DNA from: BOG-908 sp965198915
GTDB taxonomy: Bacteria; Pseudomonadota; Alphaproteobacteria; Acetobacterales; Acetobacteraceae
Reading direction: 5' to 3'
NCBI GenBank assembly: GCA_965198915.1
Contig: CBDAQC010000002.1
Span: forward strand, 1,488,001-1,552,000
DNA: 64,000 nucleotides
The position numbers and the translations under genes are program-made. How positions within the stretch are numbered: the stretch's first letter is position 1; each line of letters begins with the position of its first letter. Below are positions 23,868 through 33,146 of this stretch, piece after piece. The notes beneath the pieces were generated by a model, which was given only the letters and a program-made list of their open reading frames with translations, made no database searches and had not been told where the DNA came from.

Positions 23868-24886
23868 GCCCGCTTCTCCCTGTGCACCGACGAGATGTGG
23901 AAGACGTAACGGCTCAGCCAGCCATTCAGCTCGCCACGCCAGTCCTTCGAATCGTCCTCCCGGACCTCCTTGATCAGCAGGACGGTGGAGGGAACGATCA
24001 GCGCCCGCGCGGCGGCATTGGCGCTCAGGAACGCCGCGAGTTTCTGCCTGGCGGCCACCGCCTTGAGCCTGGCCCGCTCGCCGATCGCCGCATATTTCTG
24101 CGCGCGCGTCGCGGCCCGGCTGGACTCGACCATATCGCCGCTGGCGGCCGCCGCCCGCGTCGATCGTGCCGCGTCCGCCGTGGCGCGGCTGACGGTGGAA
24201 TCGATCCTGGCCGCCTCGGCTGACAGCTTGCCGCCCTCGGCCAGCACCTTGCCCACGTTCCACGCCGCATCCGGCAGCGTGGCCACCATGGCCAGGCAGC
24301 GGAACGGAAAGGTCACGTCCTTGATCTTGTCGGCCGTCGCATCGTCGCCCGCAAGCTCCGTCCCGTACGCCGCGCCGTCCATCACCAGCAGTGCCACCCC
24401 GCCCACCGCCGCCACGATGCCGAGCACCTCCGCCGTGCCCGTCAGCAGAAGGAAGGCGGACAGCGCCACGGCGGCCACGTCGAAGGCGATGCCCTCGCTG
24501 TCGTCACGATATTTGCCGGTCACCTTGTGGTAGGCCGTGGCGATCGCCCCGTCGATCGCCTGACCCAGGGCGAGTTCCGTCTGGCCCTGCTGGACCGCCA
24601 TCTGTCCCTGTACAGCCATCTGCCGCCAGAACCAGGCGCGCAGCCGCTCGCCAATGCCCTGCGGCGCCGGCGGGGGCGGCAGCGGCGCCGGCGCGGTCCG
24701 CACGCCGAAGGTGATGACCTGGCCGTTGCCGTCGCTGTCGTAGCGCGGCGCCCGTAGGGCGTACAGCGTGCCGCCGTTCAGCCAGGCGACCCCGAATGTC
24801 GGATCGAGCGCGGTGTCGGTGAACTTGCACAGCCGGCGAGCCGCTTCCGGCGCCGAATCGAATGGTCCCCAGATCGGCGAGCCCAA
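23864..24886 (-). CDS. Hypothetical protein with hydrophobic hairpin and Ala-rich helices
   Basis: Start at TTG 24886 supported by GAGAGGAG 7 bp upstream; 340 residues. The N-terminal 70 residues are soluble and mixed (SPIWGPFDSAPEAARRLCKF, RYDSDGNGQVITFG). After a Pro-rich linker (PAPLPPPPAPQ) comes a helical region, then two long hydrophobic stretches (FDVAAVALSAFLLLTGTAEVLGIVAAVGGVALLVMDGAA) and a charged Ala-rich helical tail that could form coiled coil (about residues 215-300). No signal peptide. The family is not recognised. The next gene overlaps it and encodes a four-helix membrane protein. The layout resembles contact-delivered pore-forming effectors, but no delivery marker (PAAR, VgrG, Rhs) is visible. 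Confidence 0.65.
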   Translation of the reverse strand: MGSPIWGPFDSAPEAARRLCKFTDTALDPTFGVAWLNGGTLYALRAPRYDSDGNGQVITFGVRTAPAPLPPPPAPQGIGERLRAWFWRQMAVQGQMAVQQGQTELALGQAIDGAIATAYHKVTGKYRDDSEGIAFDVAAVALSAFLLLTGTAEVLGIVAAVGGVALLVMDGAAYGTELAGDDATADKIKDVTFPFRCLAMVATLPDAAWNVGKVLAEGGKLSAEAARIDSTVSRATADAARSTRAAAASGDMVESSRAATRAQKYAAIGERARLKAVAARQKLAAFLSANAAARALIVPSTVLLIKEVREDDSKDWRGELNGWLSRYVFHISSVHREKRA

Positions 24887-24893
24887 GCAGCAT

Positions 24894-24901
24894 CTCCTCT
24901 C
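24894..24901 (-). promoter_or_regulatory. Ribosome binding site supporting a TTG start
   Basis: GAGAGGAG on the minus strand, 7 bp before TTG 24886. An ATG within the gap opens a different frame that has no protein-like content. Confidence 0.55.
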
Positions 24902-25062
24902 GTCCAGGATGCCCGCCCGACCGGCCCGGCATCACCGCTCCCGCACGCGTAACGATCGAGCTGGGGAGACGGTTGCCGCAACGCGCCGGCCGCACGCGCC
25001 GCCGGCAGCCATGCGGCAGCCCTGCCCTTGCCGGACCGCCCCCCTGCGCTAAGCTCTGTCGC

Positions 25063-26064
25063 ATGCCCCCAGACGGTTCCAGCACGCCCGCCCCCGACAA
25101 CACCGCGCTGCTCCGGCGCGCCTGGGCGGACATGCTACGCATACGCCGCTTCGAGGAAAAAGCCGGCCAGCTCTACGGCATGGGCCTCGTGGGCGGCTTC
25201 TGCCACCTCTACATCGGCCAGGAAGCCGTGGTCGTCGGCGTGCAGATGGCGCTCTCCCCCGGCGACCAGGTGATCACCAGCTACCGCGACCACGGCCACA
25301 TGCTGGCCACCGGCATGGCCCCGCGCGGCGTGATGGCGGAACTCACCGGTCGGGCCACCGGCTACAGCCGCGGCAAGGGCGGCTCCATGCACATGTTCAG
25401 CCGCGAGAAGAACTTCTTCGGCGGCCACGGCATCGTCGGCGCCCAGGTCAGCATCGGCACCGGCCTCGCCTTCAGCAACCAGTATCGCGGCAACAGCCAG
25501 GTGGCCGTGGCCTATATGGGCGAAGGCGCCTCCAACCAGGGCCAGGTGTTCGAAAGCTTCAACCTGGCCGCCCTGATGAAGCTGCCCTGCGTCTACGTCA
25601 TCGAAAACAACCGCTACGGCATGGGCACCAGCGTGGAACGCGCCTCGGCGTCGCGTGACCTGTCACAGAACGGGGCGCCCTGGGGCATCCCAGGCGTGCA
25701 GGTGGACGGCATGGACGTGCTCGCCGTGCATGCCGCCGCCCAGAAAGCGGTCGCGCATTGCCGCGAAGGCCACGGCCCGTACCTGATGGAGATGAAGACC
25801 TACCGCTACCGCGGCCACTCGATGTCGGACCCCGCCAAATACCGCACGCGCGAGGAGGTCACCGAAATGCGCGAGCACCACGACCCAATCGCCGCCGCGC
25901 GCGCCGAACTGCTGCGGCTGGGCGTGCCGGAAGCCGAGCTGCGCGCAATGGAGGACGAGACGAAAACCCTCATCAACGACGCCGCCGAGTTCGCGCAAAG
26001 CAGCCCCGAGCCGGACCCCGCCGAACTGTGGACCGACATATTGCTGGAGAGTGCGCGCCCATGA
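25063..26064 (+). CDS. pdhA: Pyruvate dehydrogenase E1 component, alpha subunit
   Basis: ATG at 25063, 333 residues. E1-alpha binds thiamine diphosphate and decarboxylates pyruvate together with E1-beta. Key sites are RRFEEKAGQLYGMG near residue 30, FCHLYIGQEAVVVG, SYRDHGHML, the ThDP-Mg motif starting GEGASNQG at about 153 and ending ENN near 182, and the loop YRYRGHSMSDP. An open frame extends upstream to 24862 but begins in sequence antisense to the hypothetical gene. First gene of the operon, with a 4-bp overlap to pdhB. The region before it must hold the promoter and lies back to back with the start of the antisense cassette. Confidence 0.95.
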   Translation: MPPDGSSTPAPDNTALLRRAWADMLRIRRFEEKAGQLYGMGLVGGFCHLYIGQEAVVVGVQMALSPGDQVITSYRDHGHMLATGMAPRGVMAELTGRATGYSRGKGGSMHMFSREKNFFGGHGIVGAQVSIGTGLAFSNQYRGNSQVAVAYMGEGASNQGQVFESFNLAALMKLPCVYVIENNRYGMGTSVERASASRDLSQNGAPWGIPGVQVDGMDVLAVHAAAQKAVAHCREGHGPYLMEMKTYRYRGHSMSDPAKYRTREEVTEMREHHDPIAAARAELLRLGVPEAELRAMEDETKTLINDAAEFAQSSPEPDPAELWTDILLESARP

Positions 26065-27419
26065 CGCAGGTGCTGATGCCGGCGCTCTCGCCCACGATGA
26101 CGGAGGGCAAGCTCGCCCGCTGGCTCAAGAAGATCGGCGACGACGTGCATGCCGGGGACGTGATCGCTGAAATCGAGACCGACAAGGCGACGATGGAAGT
26201 CGAAGCCGTGGACGAGGGCCGGCTGGCGGAAATCCTGGTGGGCGAGGGTACCGACGGCGTCGCCGTGAACACCCCCATCGCCGTGCTCTCCGCGGAAGGC
26301 GAGGCACCGGCCGCCAAGGCCGCCCCCGCTCTGCCGAAGGTCGCGGCCGAGGGCGAGGGCGAACGCGAGATTGCCGACCAGGCCGCCCGCAACCGCGCGC
26401 CTGAAACCGTCGCTGCCGCCGCACCCGAGAAGGAGTGGGGCGCCACCCGCCCCACCACGGTGCGCGAGGCGCTGCGTGACGCCATGGCCGCCGAGATGCG
26501 CGCCGATGGCGACGTGTTCCTGATGGGCGAGGAAGTCGCGCAGTATCAGGGCGCCTACAAGATCAGCCAGGGCCTGCTCGACGAGTTCGGCCCCAAGCGC
26601 GTGGTCGACACGCCGATTACCGAACACGGCTTCACCGGCATGGCGGTGGGTGCCGCCATGGCCGGCCTCAAGCCAATCGTCGAGTTCATGACCTTCAACT
26701 TCGCAATGCAGGCGATCGACCAAATCATCAACTCCGCCGCCAAGACGCTCTATATGTCCGGCGGCCAGATGGGCTGCCCCATCGTGTTTCGCGGGCCAAA
26801 CGGCGCCGCTTCCCGCGTCGCCGCCCAGCACAGCCAGGACTACGCGAGCTGGTACGCGCACTGCCCCGGCCTGAAGGTCGTGGCCCCTTACTCCGCCGCC
26901 GATGCGAAAGGCCTGCTGCGCGCCGCCATTCGCGATCCGAACCCGGTCGTGTTCCTGGAGAACGAGATACTCTACGGCCAGACCTTCGACTGCCCCACCG
27001 CGGACGACTTCATCCTGCCCATCGGCCGCGCCAGGATCGAGCGGCCCGGCCAGCACGTCACCATCGTGGCCTATTCGATCATGGTGGGTGTGGCGCTGAA
27101 AGCCGCCGAAACCCTCGCGGCCCAGGGCATCGAGGCCGAGGTGATAAACCTGCGCACCCTGCGCCCGCTCGACATCGGCACGGTCGTCGAAAGCGTCAAA
27201 CGCACCTCCCGCCTGGTCACCGTCGAGGAAGGCTGGCCATACGCCGGCATCGGCTCGGAAATCGCCATGCAGGTCATCGAGCACGCCTTCGATTGGCTGG
27301 ACGCGCCGCCTGTGCGCGTGGCCGGCCTGGACGTGCCCCTGCCCTACGCCGCGAACCTCGAGAAACTGGCGCTGCCGCAACCGGGCTGGGTTGTGGACGC
27401 CGTGCGCAAGATCGTCTGA
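26061..27419 (+). CDS. pdhB: Pyruvate dehydrogenase E1 component, beta subunit, with lipoyl domain
   Basis: ATG at 26061 overlapping the pdhA stop; 452 residues. An N-terminal lipoyl domain (residues 1-78) carries the lipoylated lysine in ETDKATMEVEA at K42, then an Ala/Glu/Pro linker of about 50 residues, then E1-beta from TTVREALRDAMAAEMRAD onward, with MGEEVAQYQGAYKI, DTPITEHGFTGMAVGAAM and FRGPNGAASRVAAQHSQDY. E1-beta fused to a lipoyl domain is a known feature of alphaproteobacterial complexes. The lipoyl domain is nearly the same as that of PdhC in its core, so either could carry the acetyl group. Confidence 0.95.
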   Translation: MTQVLMPALSPTMTEGKLARWLKKIGDDVHAGDVIAEIETDKATMEVEAVDEGRLAEILVGEGTDGVAVNTPIAVLSAEGEAPAAKAAPALPKVAAEGEGEREIADQAARNRAPETVAAAAPEKEWGATRPTTVREALRDAMAAEMRADGDVFLMGEEVAQYQGAYKISQGLLDEFGPKRVVDTPITEHGFTGMAVGAAMAGLKPIVEFMTFNFAMQAIDQIINSAAKTLYMSGGQMGCPIVFRGPNGAASRVAAQHSQDYASWYAHCPGLKVVAPYSAADAKGLLRAAIRDPNPVVFLENEILYGQTFDCPTADDFILPIGRARIERPGQHVTIVAYSIMVGVALKAAETLAAQGIEAEVINLRTLRPLDIGTVVESVKRTSRLVTVEEGWPYAGIGSEIAMQVIEHAFDWLDAPPVRVAGLDVPLPYAANLEKLALPQPGWVVDAVRKIV

Positions 27420-27426
27420 GGGCCGC

Positions 27427-28758
27427 ATGCCAACCAACATCCTGATGCCCGCCCTCTCGCCCACGATGACCGAAGGCACCCTCGCCCGCTGGCTAAAAAA
27501 GGAAGGCGACACCATACGCGCCGGCGACGTCATCGCGGAGATCGAGACCGACAAGGCCACGATGGAAGTGGAGGCCACGGACGAAGGCGTGCTCGGCAAG
27601 ATTCTCGTGGCCGACGGCACCGCGAACGTAAAGGTAAACGACACGATAGGCATCCTCGACGACGAGGCAGGCGGCGCCACACCCACCGCCGAAAAACCCG
27701 CAGCGGGACCCGAGGCAAAACAGGCGCCAAAGCAGGACGCCGGCGAAGTCGCCGCCCCGGTGCAGACCGCGGACGCGGCAGCCGCCACGCCTACCCCGCC
27801 GGCACCGCATGCAAACGGCGCAGACGCATCAAGCAGCAGTCCGAACAGCAAGATATTCGCTTCACCGTTGGCACGCCGCATGGCGCAGCAGGCCGGCATA
27901 GACCTCGCCTCCTTGAAAGGCAGCGGGCCCAACGGCCGCATCATCCGCGCGGACGTGGAAAAGGCTCGCCCCGGCCAGCCCGCGCTTGCTGCCGCCGCTG
28001 CACCACAAGCGGCGCCGGCCGCAGCACCCGCCGCTCCCACACAGCAGCCGGCCATCACCGAACCCGGCCGCCTCGTGCCCCTGAGCAACGTCAAGCGCGT
28101 CACCGCCCGCCGCCTCACCCAGGCGAAACAGAGTGTCCCGCATTTCTACGTCAGCATGGACATCGAGCTCGACGCCCTGCTGAAACTGCGCGCGGACCTC
28201 AACGCCCGCTCTCCCAAAGAGGGTGACCAGGCCTACAAACTCTCCGTCAACGACATGCTGATAAAAGCCTGCGCCGCCACGCTTCGCCGCGTCCCGAACG
28301 TCAACGCCAGCTACACCGAAGACGGCATCTTCCTCTATGACAACGTGGACATCTCGGTGGCCGTCTCCATCCCCGACGGCCTGATCACGCCGATCATACG
28401 CAACGCGGACACCAAATCCGTGGCCGCCATCGCCCGCGAAGGCAAATCCCTTTTCGAACGCGCGAAGCTTGGCAAGCTGAAACCCGCCGAGTTCCAGGGC
28501 GGCACCTTCTCCATCTCCAACATGGGCATGTACGGCGTGCGCGAATTCGCCGCCATCATCAACCCGCCGCAATCGGCCATACTCGCCGTCTCGGCCGGCG
28601 AACCCCGCCCCGTCGTACGCGGCGGCCAGCTCGCCATCGCCACGGTCATGACCTGCACCATCTCCGTGGACCACCGCGTCATCGACGGCGCGCTCGCCTC
28701 CGAGTGGCTCGGCGCCTTCAAATCCCTGGTCGAGGACCCGCTCGGGCTCCTGCTGTAA
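27427..28758 (+). CDS. pdhC: Dihydrolipoamide acetyltransferase, E2 of pyruvate dehydrogenase
   Basis: ATG at 27427, 7 bp after the pdhB stop; 443 residues. Order of domains: lipoyl domain with lysine K43 in ETDKATMEVEA, a linker of Ala/Pro/Glu, the peripheral subunit-binding domain around 142-178 (FASPLARRMAQQAGIDL, GSGPNGRIIRADVE), a second Ala/Pro linker, and the catalytic core with the terminal motif SVDHRVIDGALASEW where His 416 is catalytic. It transfers the acetyl group to CoA and forms the core of the complex. The stop overlaps the next start by one base (TAATG). Confidence 0.95.
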   Translation: MPTNILMPALSPTMTEGTLARWLKKEGDTIRAGDVIAEIETDKATMEVEATDEGVLGKILVADGTANVKVNDTIGILDDEAGGATPTAEKPAAGPEAKQAPKQDAGEVAAPVQTADAAAATPTPPAPHANGADASSSSPNSKIFASPLARRMAQQAGIDLASLKGSGPNGRIIRADVEKARPGQPALAAAAAPQAAPAAAPAAPTQQPAITEPGRLVPLSNVKRVTARRLTQAKQSVPHFYVSMDIELDALLKLRADLNARSPKEGDQAYKLSVNDMLIKACAATLRRVPNVNASYTEDGIFLYDNVDISVAVSIPDGLITPIIRNADTKSVAAIAREGKSLFERAKLGKLKPAEFQGGTFSISNMGMYGVREFAAIINPPQSAILAVSAGEPRPVVRGGQLAIATVMTCTISVDHRVIDGALASEWLGAFKSLVEDPLGLLL

Positions 28759-29261
28759 TGGACGCAGCCACGCAAGCCGCCTTCACCCTGCGGGACGCCA
28801 CGCCGGAGGAGTGCGAAGACATCGCCCGCCTCGTACGCGCGCTGGCGGAATACGAAAAGCTCGCCGCCGAAGCGCAGGCCACGGGAGCGGATTTCCAGGC
28901 GCAACTCTTCAGCCCGCACCCCGCCGCCTACGCCATGGTTGCCGAAGTCGCAGGCCGGATCGTGGGCGTCGCCATCTGGTTCTACAATTTCAGCACCTTC
29001 GTCTGCCGCCGTGGCCTCTACATCGAAGACGTCTTCGTGGAACCCGAACACCGCGGCGCCGGCATCGGCCGCGCGTTCTTCCGCGCGCTCGCCCAGCGCG
29101 CCCGGCAAGACGGCTGCCAGCGCATGGAATGGTCCGTGCTGGACTGGAACGAACCGGCAATCGCCTTCTATCGCGCGCTTGGCGCCGCCGGCATGCAGGA
29201 CTGGACGATCCAGCGCCTCACCACCGGCGGCATCGCCCGCCTCGCCGAAAGTCCCGCCTGA
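28758..29261 (+). CDS. GNAT family N-acetyltransferase inside the pdh operon
   Basis: ATG at 28758 shares its A with the pdhC stop, and its own stop overlaps the lpdA start (TGATG), so it is embedded by coupling on both sides. 167 residues. The acetyl-CoA-binding motif is visible in LYIEDVFVEPEHRGAGIGRAFFRALAQRA. YNFSTFVCRRGLYIEDVFV and the later MEWSVLDWNEPAIAFYRALGA resemble the diamine/spermidine N-acetyltransferase branch of GNAT. The substrate is not known; position suggests it is co-expressed with the enzyme that makes its acetyl-CoA, and it could acetylate a small amine or a protein. Confidence 0.88.
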   Translation: MDAATQAAFTLRDATPEECEDIARLVRALAEYEKLAAEAQATGADFQAQLFSPHPAAYAMVAEVAGRIVGVAIWFYNFSTFVCRRGLYIEDVFVEPEHRGAGIGRAFFRALAQRARQDGCQRMEWSVLDWNEPAIAFYRALGAAGMQDWTIQRLTTGGIARLAESPA

Positions 29262-30658
29262 TGCCTGACCAGCGTTTCGACATCGCCATCGTCGGCGGCG
29301 GCCCTGGCGGCTACGTGGCCGCCATACGCGCGGCCCAGCTCGGCCTGCGCACCGCCGTCGTCGAACGCGAACACCTGGGCGGCATCTGCCTGAACTGGGG
29401 TTGCATCCCCACCAAGGCCCTGCTGCGAAGTTCCGAAATCAACCACCTCCTCGCCCACCTCGGCGAGTTCGGTTTCGCCGCCGACAACATCCGCTACGAT
29501 CTGGAGAAAGTGGTCAAACGCTCCCGCGCGGTCGCCAAGCAGCTCGCCTCAGGCGTCGGCCACCTCCTGCGCAAGAACAAAATCGCCGTGTTCGACGGTG
29601 CCGCCAGACTCGCCGGCAGCGGCAAGCTCGCAATCACCAAGCCAGGCGTCCCCGAAACCACGCTGCAGGCCGACCACATAATCCTTGCCACCGGCGCCCG
29701 CGCCCGCCAGCTTCCCGGCCTCGAATCAGACGGGAACCTGATCTGGTCCTACAAGGACGCGATGGTCCCGAAACTCATGCCGAAACGCCTGCTCGTCATC
29801 GGCTCCGGCGCAATCGGCATAGAATTTGCAAGCTTCTTCCGCAACATGGGTGCCGACGTCACCATCGTCGAACTCATGGATCGCATCCTTCCCGTCGAGG
29901 ACGCCGAAATCAGCGCCTTCGCCCAGAAAGCCTTCGAGAAACAGGGCATGAAATTCATCCTTGGCGCCCGCGTCACCACCGCCGAGAAATCCGCAGACAG
30001 CGTCACCGTCACCATCGACTCACCAGCGGGCACGCAACAACTCACCGTGGACCGCGTCATCTCGGCCGCCGGCATCGTCGGCAACACCGAAGACCTGGGC
30101 CTGGAAAACACCAAGGCGCGCATCGAACGCACGCACGTCGTCATAGACGCGTTCTGCCGCACCGGTGAGCCAGGCCTCTATGCAATTGGCGACCTCGCCG
30201 GCGCCCCCTGGCTCGCCCACAAGGCCAGCCACGAGGGCGTCATCTGCGTCGAAGCCATAGCCGGGCTCGACCCCCACCCGATCGACTGGACGAACATCCC
30301 GGGCTGCACCTATTGCCGCCCGCAAATCGCCTCCGTGGGCCTCACCGAAGCCCGCGCCCGTGACGAGGGCCACGAAATACGCGTCGGCCGCTTCCCCTTC
30401 ATAGGCAACGGCAAGGCCATCGCCATGGGCGAACCAGAGGGCATGGTGAAAGTCGTCTTCGACAGCAAGACCGGCGCCCTGCTCGGCGCGCACATGATAG
30501 GTGCCGAAGTCACCGAAATGATCCAGGGCTACGCCATCGCGCGCACGCTGGAGACGACGGAGCAGGAGCTGATGCACACCGTCTTCCCGCATCCTACCGT
30601 CAGCGAGACGATGCATGAGGCTGTGCTGGATGCGTATGGGCGCGTCGTGCACTTCTAA
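29261..30658 (+). CDS. lpdA: Dihydrolipoyl dehydrogenase, E3
   Basis: ATG at 29261, 465 residues. FAD site IVGGGPGGYVAAIRAAQLG at the N terminus; redox-active cysteines C43 and C48 in GGICLNWGCIPTKALL; NAD site LLVIGSGAIGIEFASFF around 180; second FAD strand GLYAIGDLAGAPWLAHKASHEG; and the C-terminal His-Glu dyad in HTVFPHPTVSETMHEAV. It reoxidises the dihydrolipoyl groups of PdhB and PdhC and passes electrons to NAD. It closes the operon, and a composite repeat follows directly after its stop. Confidence 0.95.
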   Translation: MPDQRFDIAIVGGGPGGYVAAIRAAQLGLRTAVVEREHLGGICLNWGCIPTKALLRSSEINHLLAHLGEFGFAADNIRYDLEKVVKRSRAVAKQLASGVGHLLRKNKIAVFDGAARLAGSGKLAITKPGVPETTLQADHIILATGARARQLPGLESDGNLIWSYKDAMVPKLMPKRLLVIGSGAIGIEFASFFRNMGADVTIVELMDRILPVEDAEISAFAQKAFEKQGMKFILGARVTTAEKSADSVTVTIDSPAGTQQLTVDRVISAAGIVGNTEDLGLENTKARIERTHVVIDAFCRTGEPGLYAIGDLAGAPWLAHKASHEGVICVEAIAGLDPHPIDWTNIPGCTYCRPQIASVGLTEARARDEGHEIRVGRFPFIGNGKAIAMGEPEGMVKVVFDSKTGALLGAHMIGAEVTEMIQGYAIARTLETTEQELMHTVFPHPTVSETMHEAVLDAYGRVVHF

Positions 30659-30660
30659 GC

Positions 30661-30807
30661 AAGCAGGCCTTCTTCTCTCAAAGAAAAAATAAAGAACTCT
30701 CGCTACGCGCAGGGCAGCGCGCGGGCGCCTCCGCATGTACCCGGCTGCCGCAAATGCGGGGAGACAAGAGTTTTTTGCTTCTTTTTTTTCAAAAAAGAAG
30801 GCCCTGC
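30661..30807. repeat. Composite palindromic repeat, full copy with decayed left arm
   Basis: Right arm is canonical (GAGTTTTTTGCTTC then TTTTTTTTCAAAAAAGAAGG). Left arm GGCCTTCTTCTCTCAAAGAA AAAATAAAGAACTCTCG is altered. The centre contains CCGCATGTACCC and GCCGCAAATGCGGGG. It separates convergent lpdA and the oxidoreductase gene. Confidence 0.8.
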
Positions 30808-32409
30808 TTACTTCCTCCTGAACCACCCAAGAACCGACCGATCCCGCAAAACCTCCCGCGCCGCGTTCATACCCGGCAGCCCAGACACGCCACCCCCCGG
30901 ATGCGTCCCTGCCCCGCACATATACAACCCCCGCACCGGCGCCCGGTAACTTCCATTCCCCAGCACCGGCCGCGCTGCCCAAAGCTGGTCCAGCGACATG
31001 TGCCCATGCATGATGTCGCCACGCACAAGCCCGAACACCTCCTCCAGATCGGCCGGTGACAAGCTGCTGCGCGCGATCACGGAAGCCGCAAACCCCGGCG
31101 CATACCGGTCGACCGTCGCGATCATCAGATCGGCCACTTCCTCGCGCGCGCCTGCCCAGTCCCGCCCCGGCAACTCCGGCGCCACCTGCTGGCAGAACAG
31201 GCTGGCCACGTGCTTGCCTTGTGGCGCCAGTGTGGCATCCACCGTGCTGGGTATCAGCATCTCCACAATCGGCTCGCGAGACCACCCATAGCGCCGCGCA
31301 TCCTGGTAGGCACGGTCCATGTAATCCAGCGTCGGCGCCAGCACGATCCCGCTCTCATGGTGTTCCGCGGGCGCGTGTCCCGGCAGGCAGATGAAGCTCG
31401 GCAACTCGCTCAGGGCCACGTTCATCCGGAACGTGCCCGAGCCGCTCTTGTAATTCGTCATTCGCGCCAGGAAATCGGCAGGCAGCGTATCGGGATCCAT
31501 CAGCCGGGTGAACAGCAGCTTCGGATGCAGGTTCGAGACGACAAGCGGCGCGGCCAGCGTGCTGCCATCGGCAAGCCGCACCCCGGTCACGGCGCCACCG
31601 CGCACCAGCACCTCCTGCACGGCGGAGTCCAGCAATATCGTCACACCCGCCTCTTCGCAGGCCTGCGCCATCGCCTGCGTGATCGCGCCCATGCCGCCCA
31701 TCGCATGGCCCCAATTGCCACGCTTGCCGTTCACGCCGCCGAAATTGTGGTGCAGCAGCACGTAGGCGGAACCTGGCGTGTCCGGGCTTGCGTAATTACC
31801 CACGATCGAATCGAAACCAAGCGCCGCCTTTATAGGATCGGATTCGAACCAGGAATCCAGGAACTGGCGCGCCGATTTGGTAAACAGGTCCAGCAGGTTG
31901 CGCTGCCCACGCAGATCCAGCCGGCGCAGCACCCCGCCTTGCCGCAGCACGCGCCCCAGACCCCAGATCCCGTCCGCCACGTTCGGCGGCGTCTGCGTGG
32001 CCAGCGCGCGCAGCACGTCTGCCACCTCCTCCAGCATCGCGTAATACGCCGGCAGCCGGGCGGCATCGCGCGCGGAGAACCTGGCCACTTCATCCTGCGT
32101 ACGTTCCAGTCCACCGCCCAGCTTCAGGTAGCCGCCATCCGCGGTGGGCAGGAAGTTGGAAATCGGGCGTTCCACGATACGCAGCCCGCGCGCGTGCAAC
32201 CCCATGTCCGCGATGACTTTCGCATGCAGCAGGCTTACCGTGTAGCTGGCTACGGAATTGCGAAACCCGGGATGGAACGTTTCGGTTACCGCCGCCCCGC
32301 CCACCACCCCACGCCGTTCGGCTATCGTCACGCGCAGGCCGGCGCGCGCCAGGTAGTAAGCGCACACGAGGCCGTTATGCCCGCCGCCCGCTATGATCAC
32401 ATCCTGCAT
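30808..32409 (-). CDS. Phytoene-desaturase-like FAD oxidoreductase (PYROXD2 type)
   Basis: ATG at 32409, 533 residues. The FAD-binding motif DVIIAGGGHNGLVCAYYLARAGLRV is at the very N terminus, and the C-terminal FAD signature RGLYMCGAGTHPGGGVSGLPGMNAA is that of the CrtI/PYROXD2 group. Other landmarks are VVGGAAVTETFHPGFRNSVASY and the substrate-region ALGFDSIVGNYASPDTPGSAYVLLHHNFGG. Members oxidise or isomerise isoprenoid-like substrates, but the PYROXD2 branch has no firm substrate. No carotenoid genes are adjacent. Confidence 0.85.
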   Translation of the reverse strand: MQDVIIAGGGHNGLVCAYYLARAGLRVTIAERRGVVGGAAVTETFHPGFRNSVASYTVSLLHAKVIADMGLHARGLRIVERPISNFLPTADGGYLKLGGGLERTQDEVARFSARDAARLPAYYAMLEEVADVLRALATQTPPNVADGIWGLGRVLRQGGVLRRLDLRGQRNLLDLFTKSARQFLDSWFESDPIKAALGFDSIVGNYASPDTPGSAYVLLHHNFGGVNGKRGNWGHAMGGMGAITQAMAQACEEAGVTILLDSAVQEVLVRGGAVTGVRLADGSTLAAPLVVSNLHPKLLFTRLMDPDTLPADFLARMTNYKSGSGTFRMNVALSELPSFICLPGHAPAEHHESGIVLAPTLDYMDRAYQDARRYGWSREPIVEMLIPSTVDATLAPQGKHVASLFCQQVAPELPGRDWAGAREEVADLMIATVDRYAPGFAASVIARSSLSPADLEEVFGLVRGDIMHGHMSLDQLWAARPVLGNGSYRAPVRGLYMCGAGTHPGGGVSGLPGMNAAREVLRDRSVLGWFRRK

Positions 32410-33032
32410 ACGCCGGTGTCGCATACGCCGCCCGAGCTTCCAACCGGCAGTCCCGTGTTTCGCGCGCCTGGCGTGTCAAACCTGCTTGCGTAAGACAGCC
32501 TTGCGAGACACGATCTCGCCAAGTCCAACCCGCAAACAAACGTAGCGGCCGAATTATAGCTGGTTCCGGAACGGAAACGGCCTGGCTATCGAGACCTACC
32601 GCCTTGTGATCATCGACGCCCGCCGGCGTGGTGCCCCAGTCGGCAGCTCACCTGAACGGTCTCCCCGACCAGTCCCTCTCGCGCGGCGCCCCCAAAGCGC
32701 CAGACGCGCCCGGCGGCAGCCTCGGCCAACACGCCATCAACTCGGACAGCACCGGCACCGCGGCTCACCCGCGCCGTATGCCTCTGCCACGAACCCCCAA
32801 CCCCGGCGACGGCAACTTCCTGCACCCCGTGCCGGACCAGCTTACAAATGGCTGCCACTGGCGAGACCACGTCATCGTCTCCAGACCGCCACGACAGCGC
32901 CTCAGCCGTCTGCGCAAGGAGAGCCACGCCCCATAACTCCTCCAGGCCGGCTGGCGGCGCTTAAAGGCGTATCAGCGTGAACGGTTCGAATACGCAGGCA
33001 AAGGCGCAGCTCGCCTGGCCGGGAGTAGGCGG
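32410..33032. other. Intergenic stretch without a firm gene
   Basis: Between the oxidoreductase and tRNA-Pro. A minus-strand frame at 32610-32927 (105 codons) and overlapping plus-strand frames are of low complexity, lack a good ribosome binding site and show no family pattern, so none is called. The last 90 bp before the tRNA gene is GC-rich with no hairpin-plus-T terminator visible. Confidence 0.4.
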
Positions 33033-33109
33033 TGGTCGGAGCGGCGGGATTCGAACCCACGACCCCCAGTCCCCCAGACTGATGCGCTACCAGGCTGCGC
33101 TACGCTCCG
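33033..33109 (-). tRNA. tRNA-Pro (GGG)
   Basis: A 77-nt cloverleaf on the minus strand. The acceptor stem CGGAGCG pairs with CGCTCCG and is followed by A and an encoded CCA. D arm GCGC-AGCCTGGTA-GCGC; anticodon stem TCAGT/ACTGG enclosing CTGGGGG, which gives anticodon GGG; T arm GTGGG-TTCGAAT-CCCGC. It is a single gene, not part of an operon here. Confidence 0.95.
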
Positions 33110-33146
33110 ACTGCGGGGACACCTAGCATCGGCGCCGCTGTGTGGG

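Noticed and set aside
32610..32927. 105-codon minus-strand open frame
   Set aside because: Low complexity, no good ribosome site, no family pattern, and equally long frames on the other strand.
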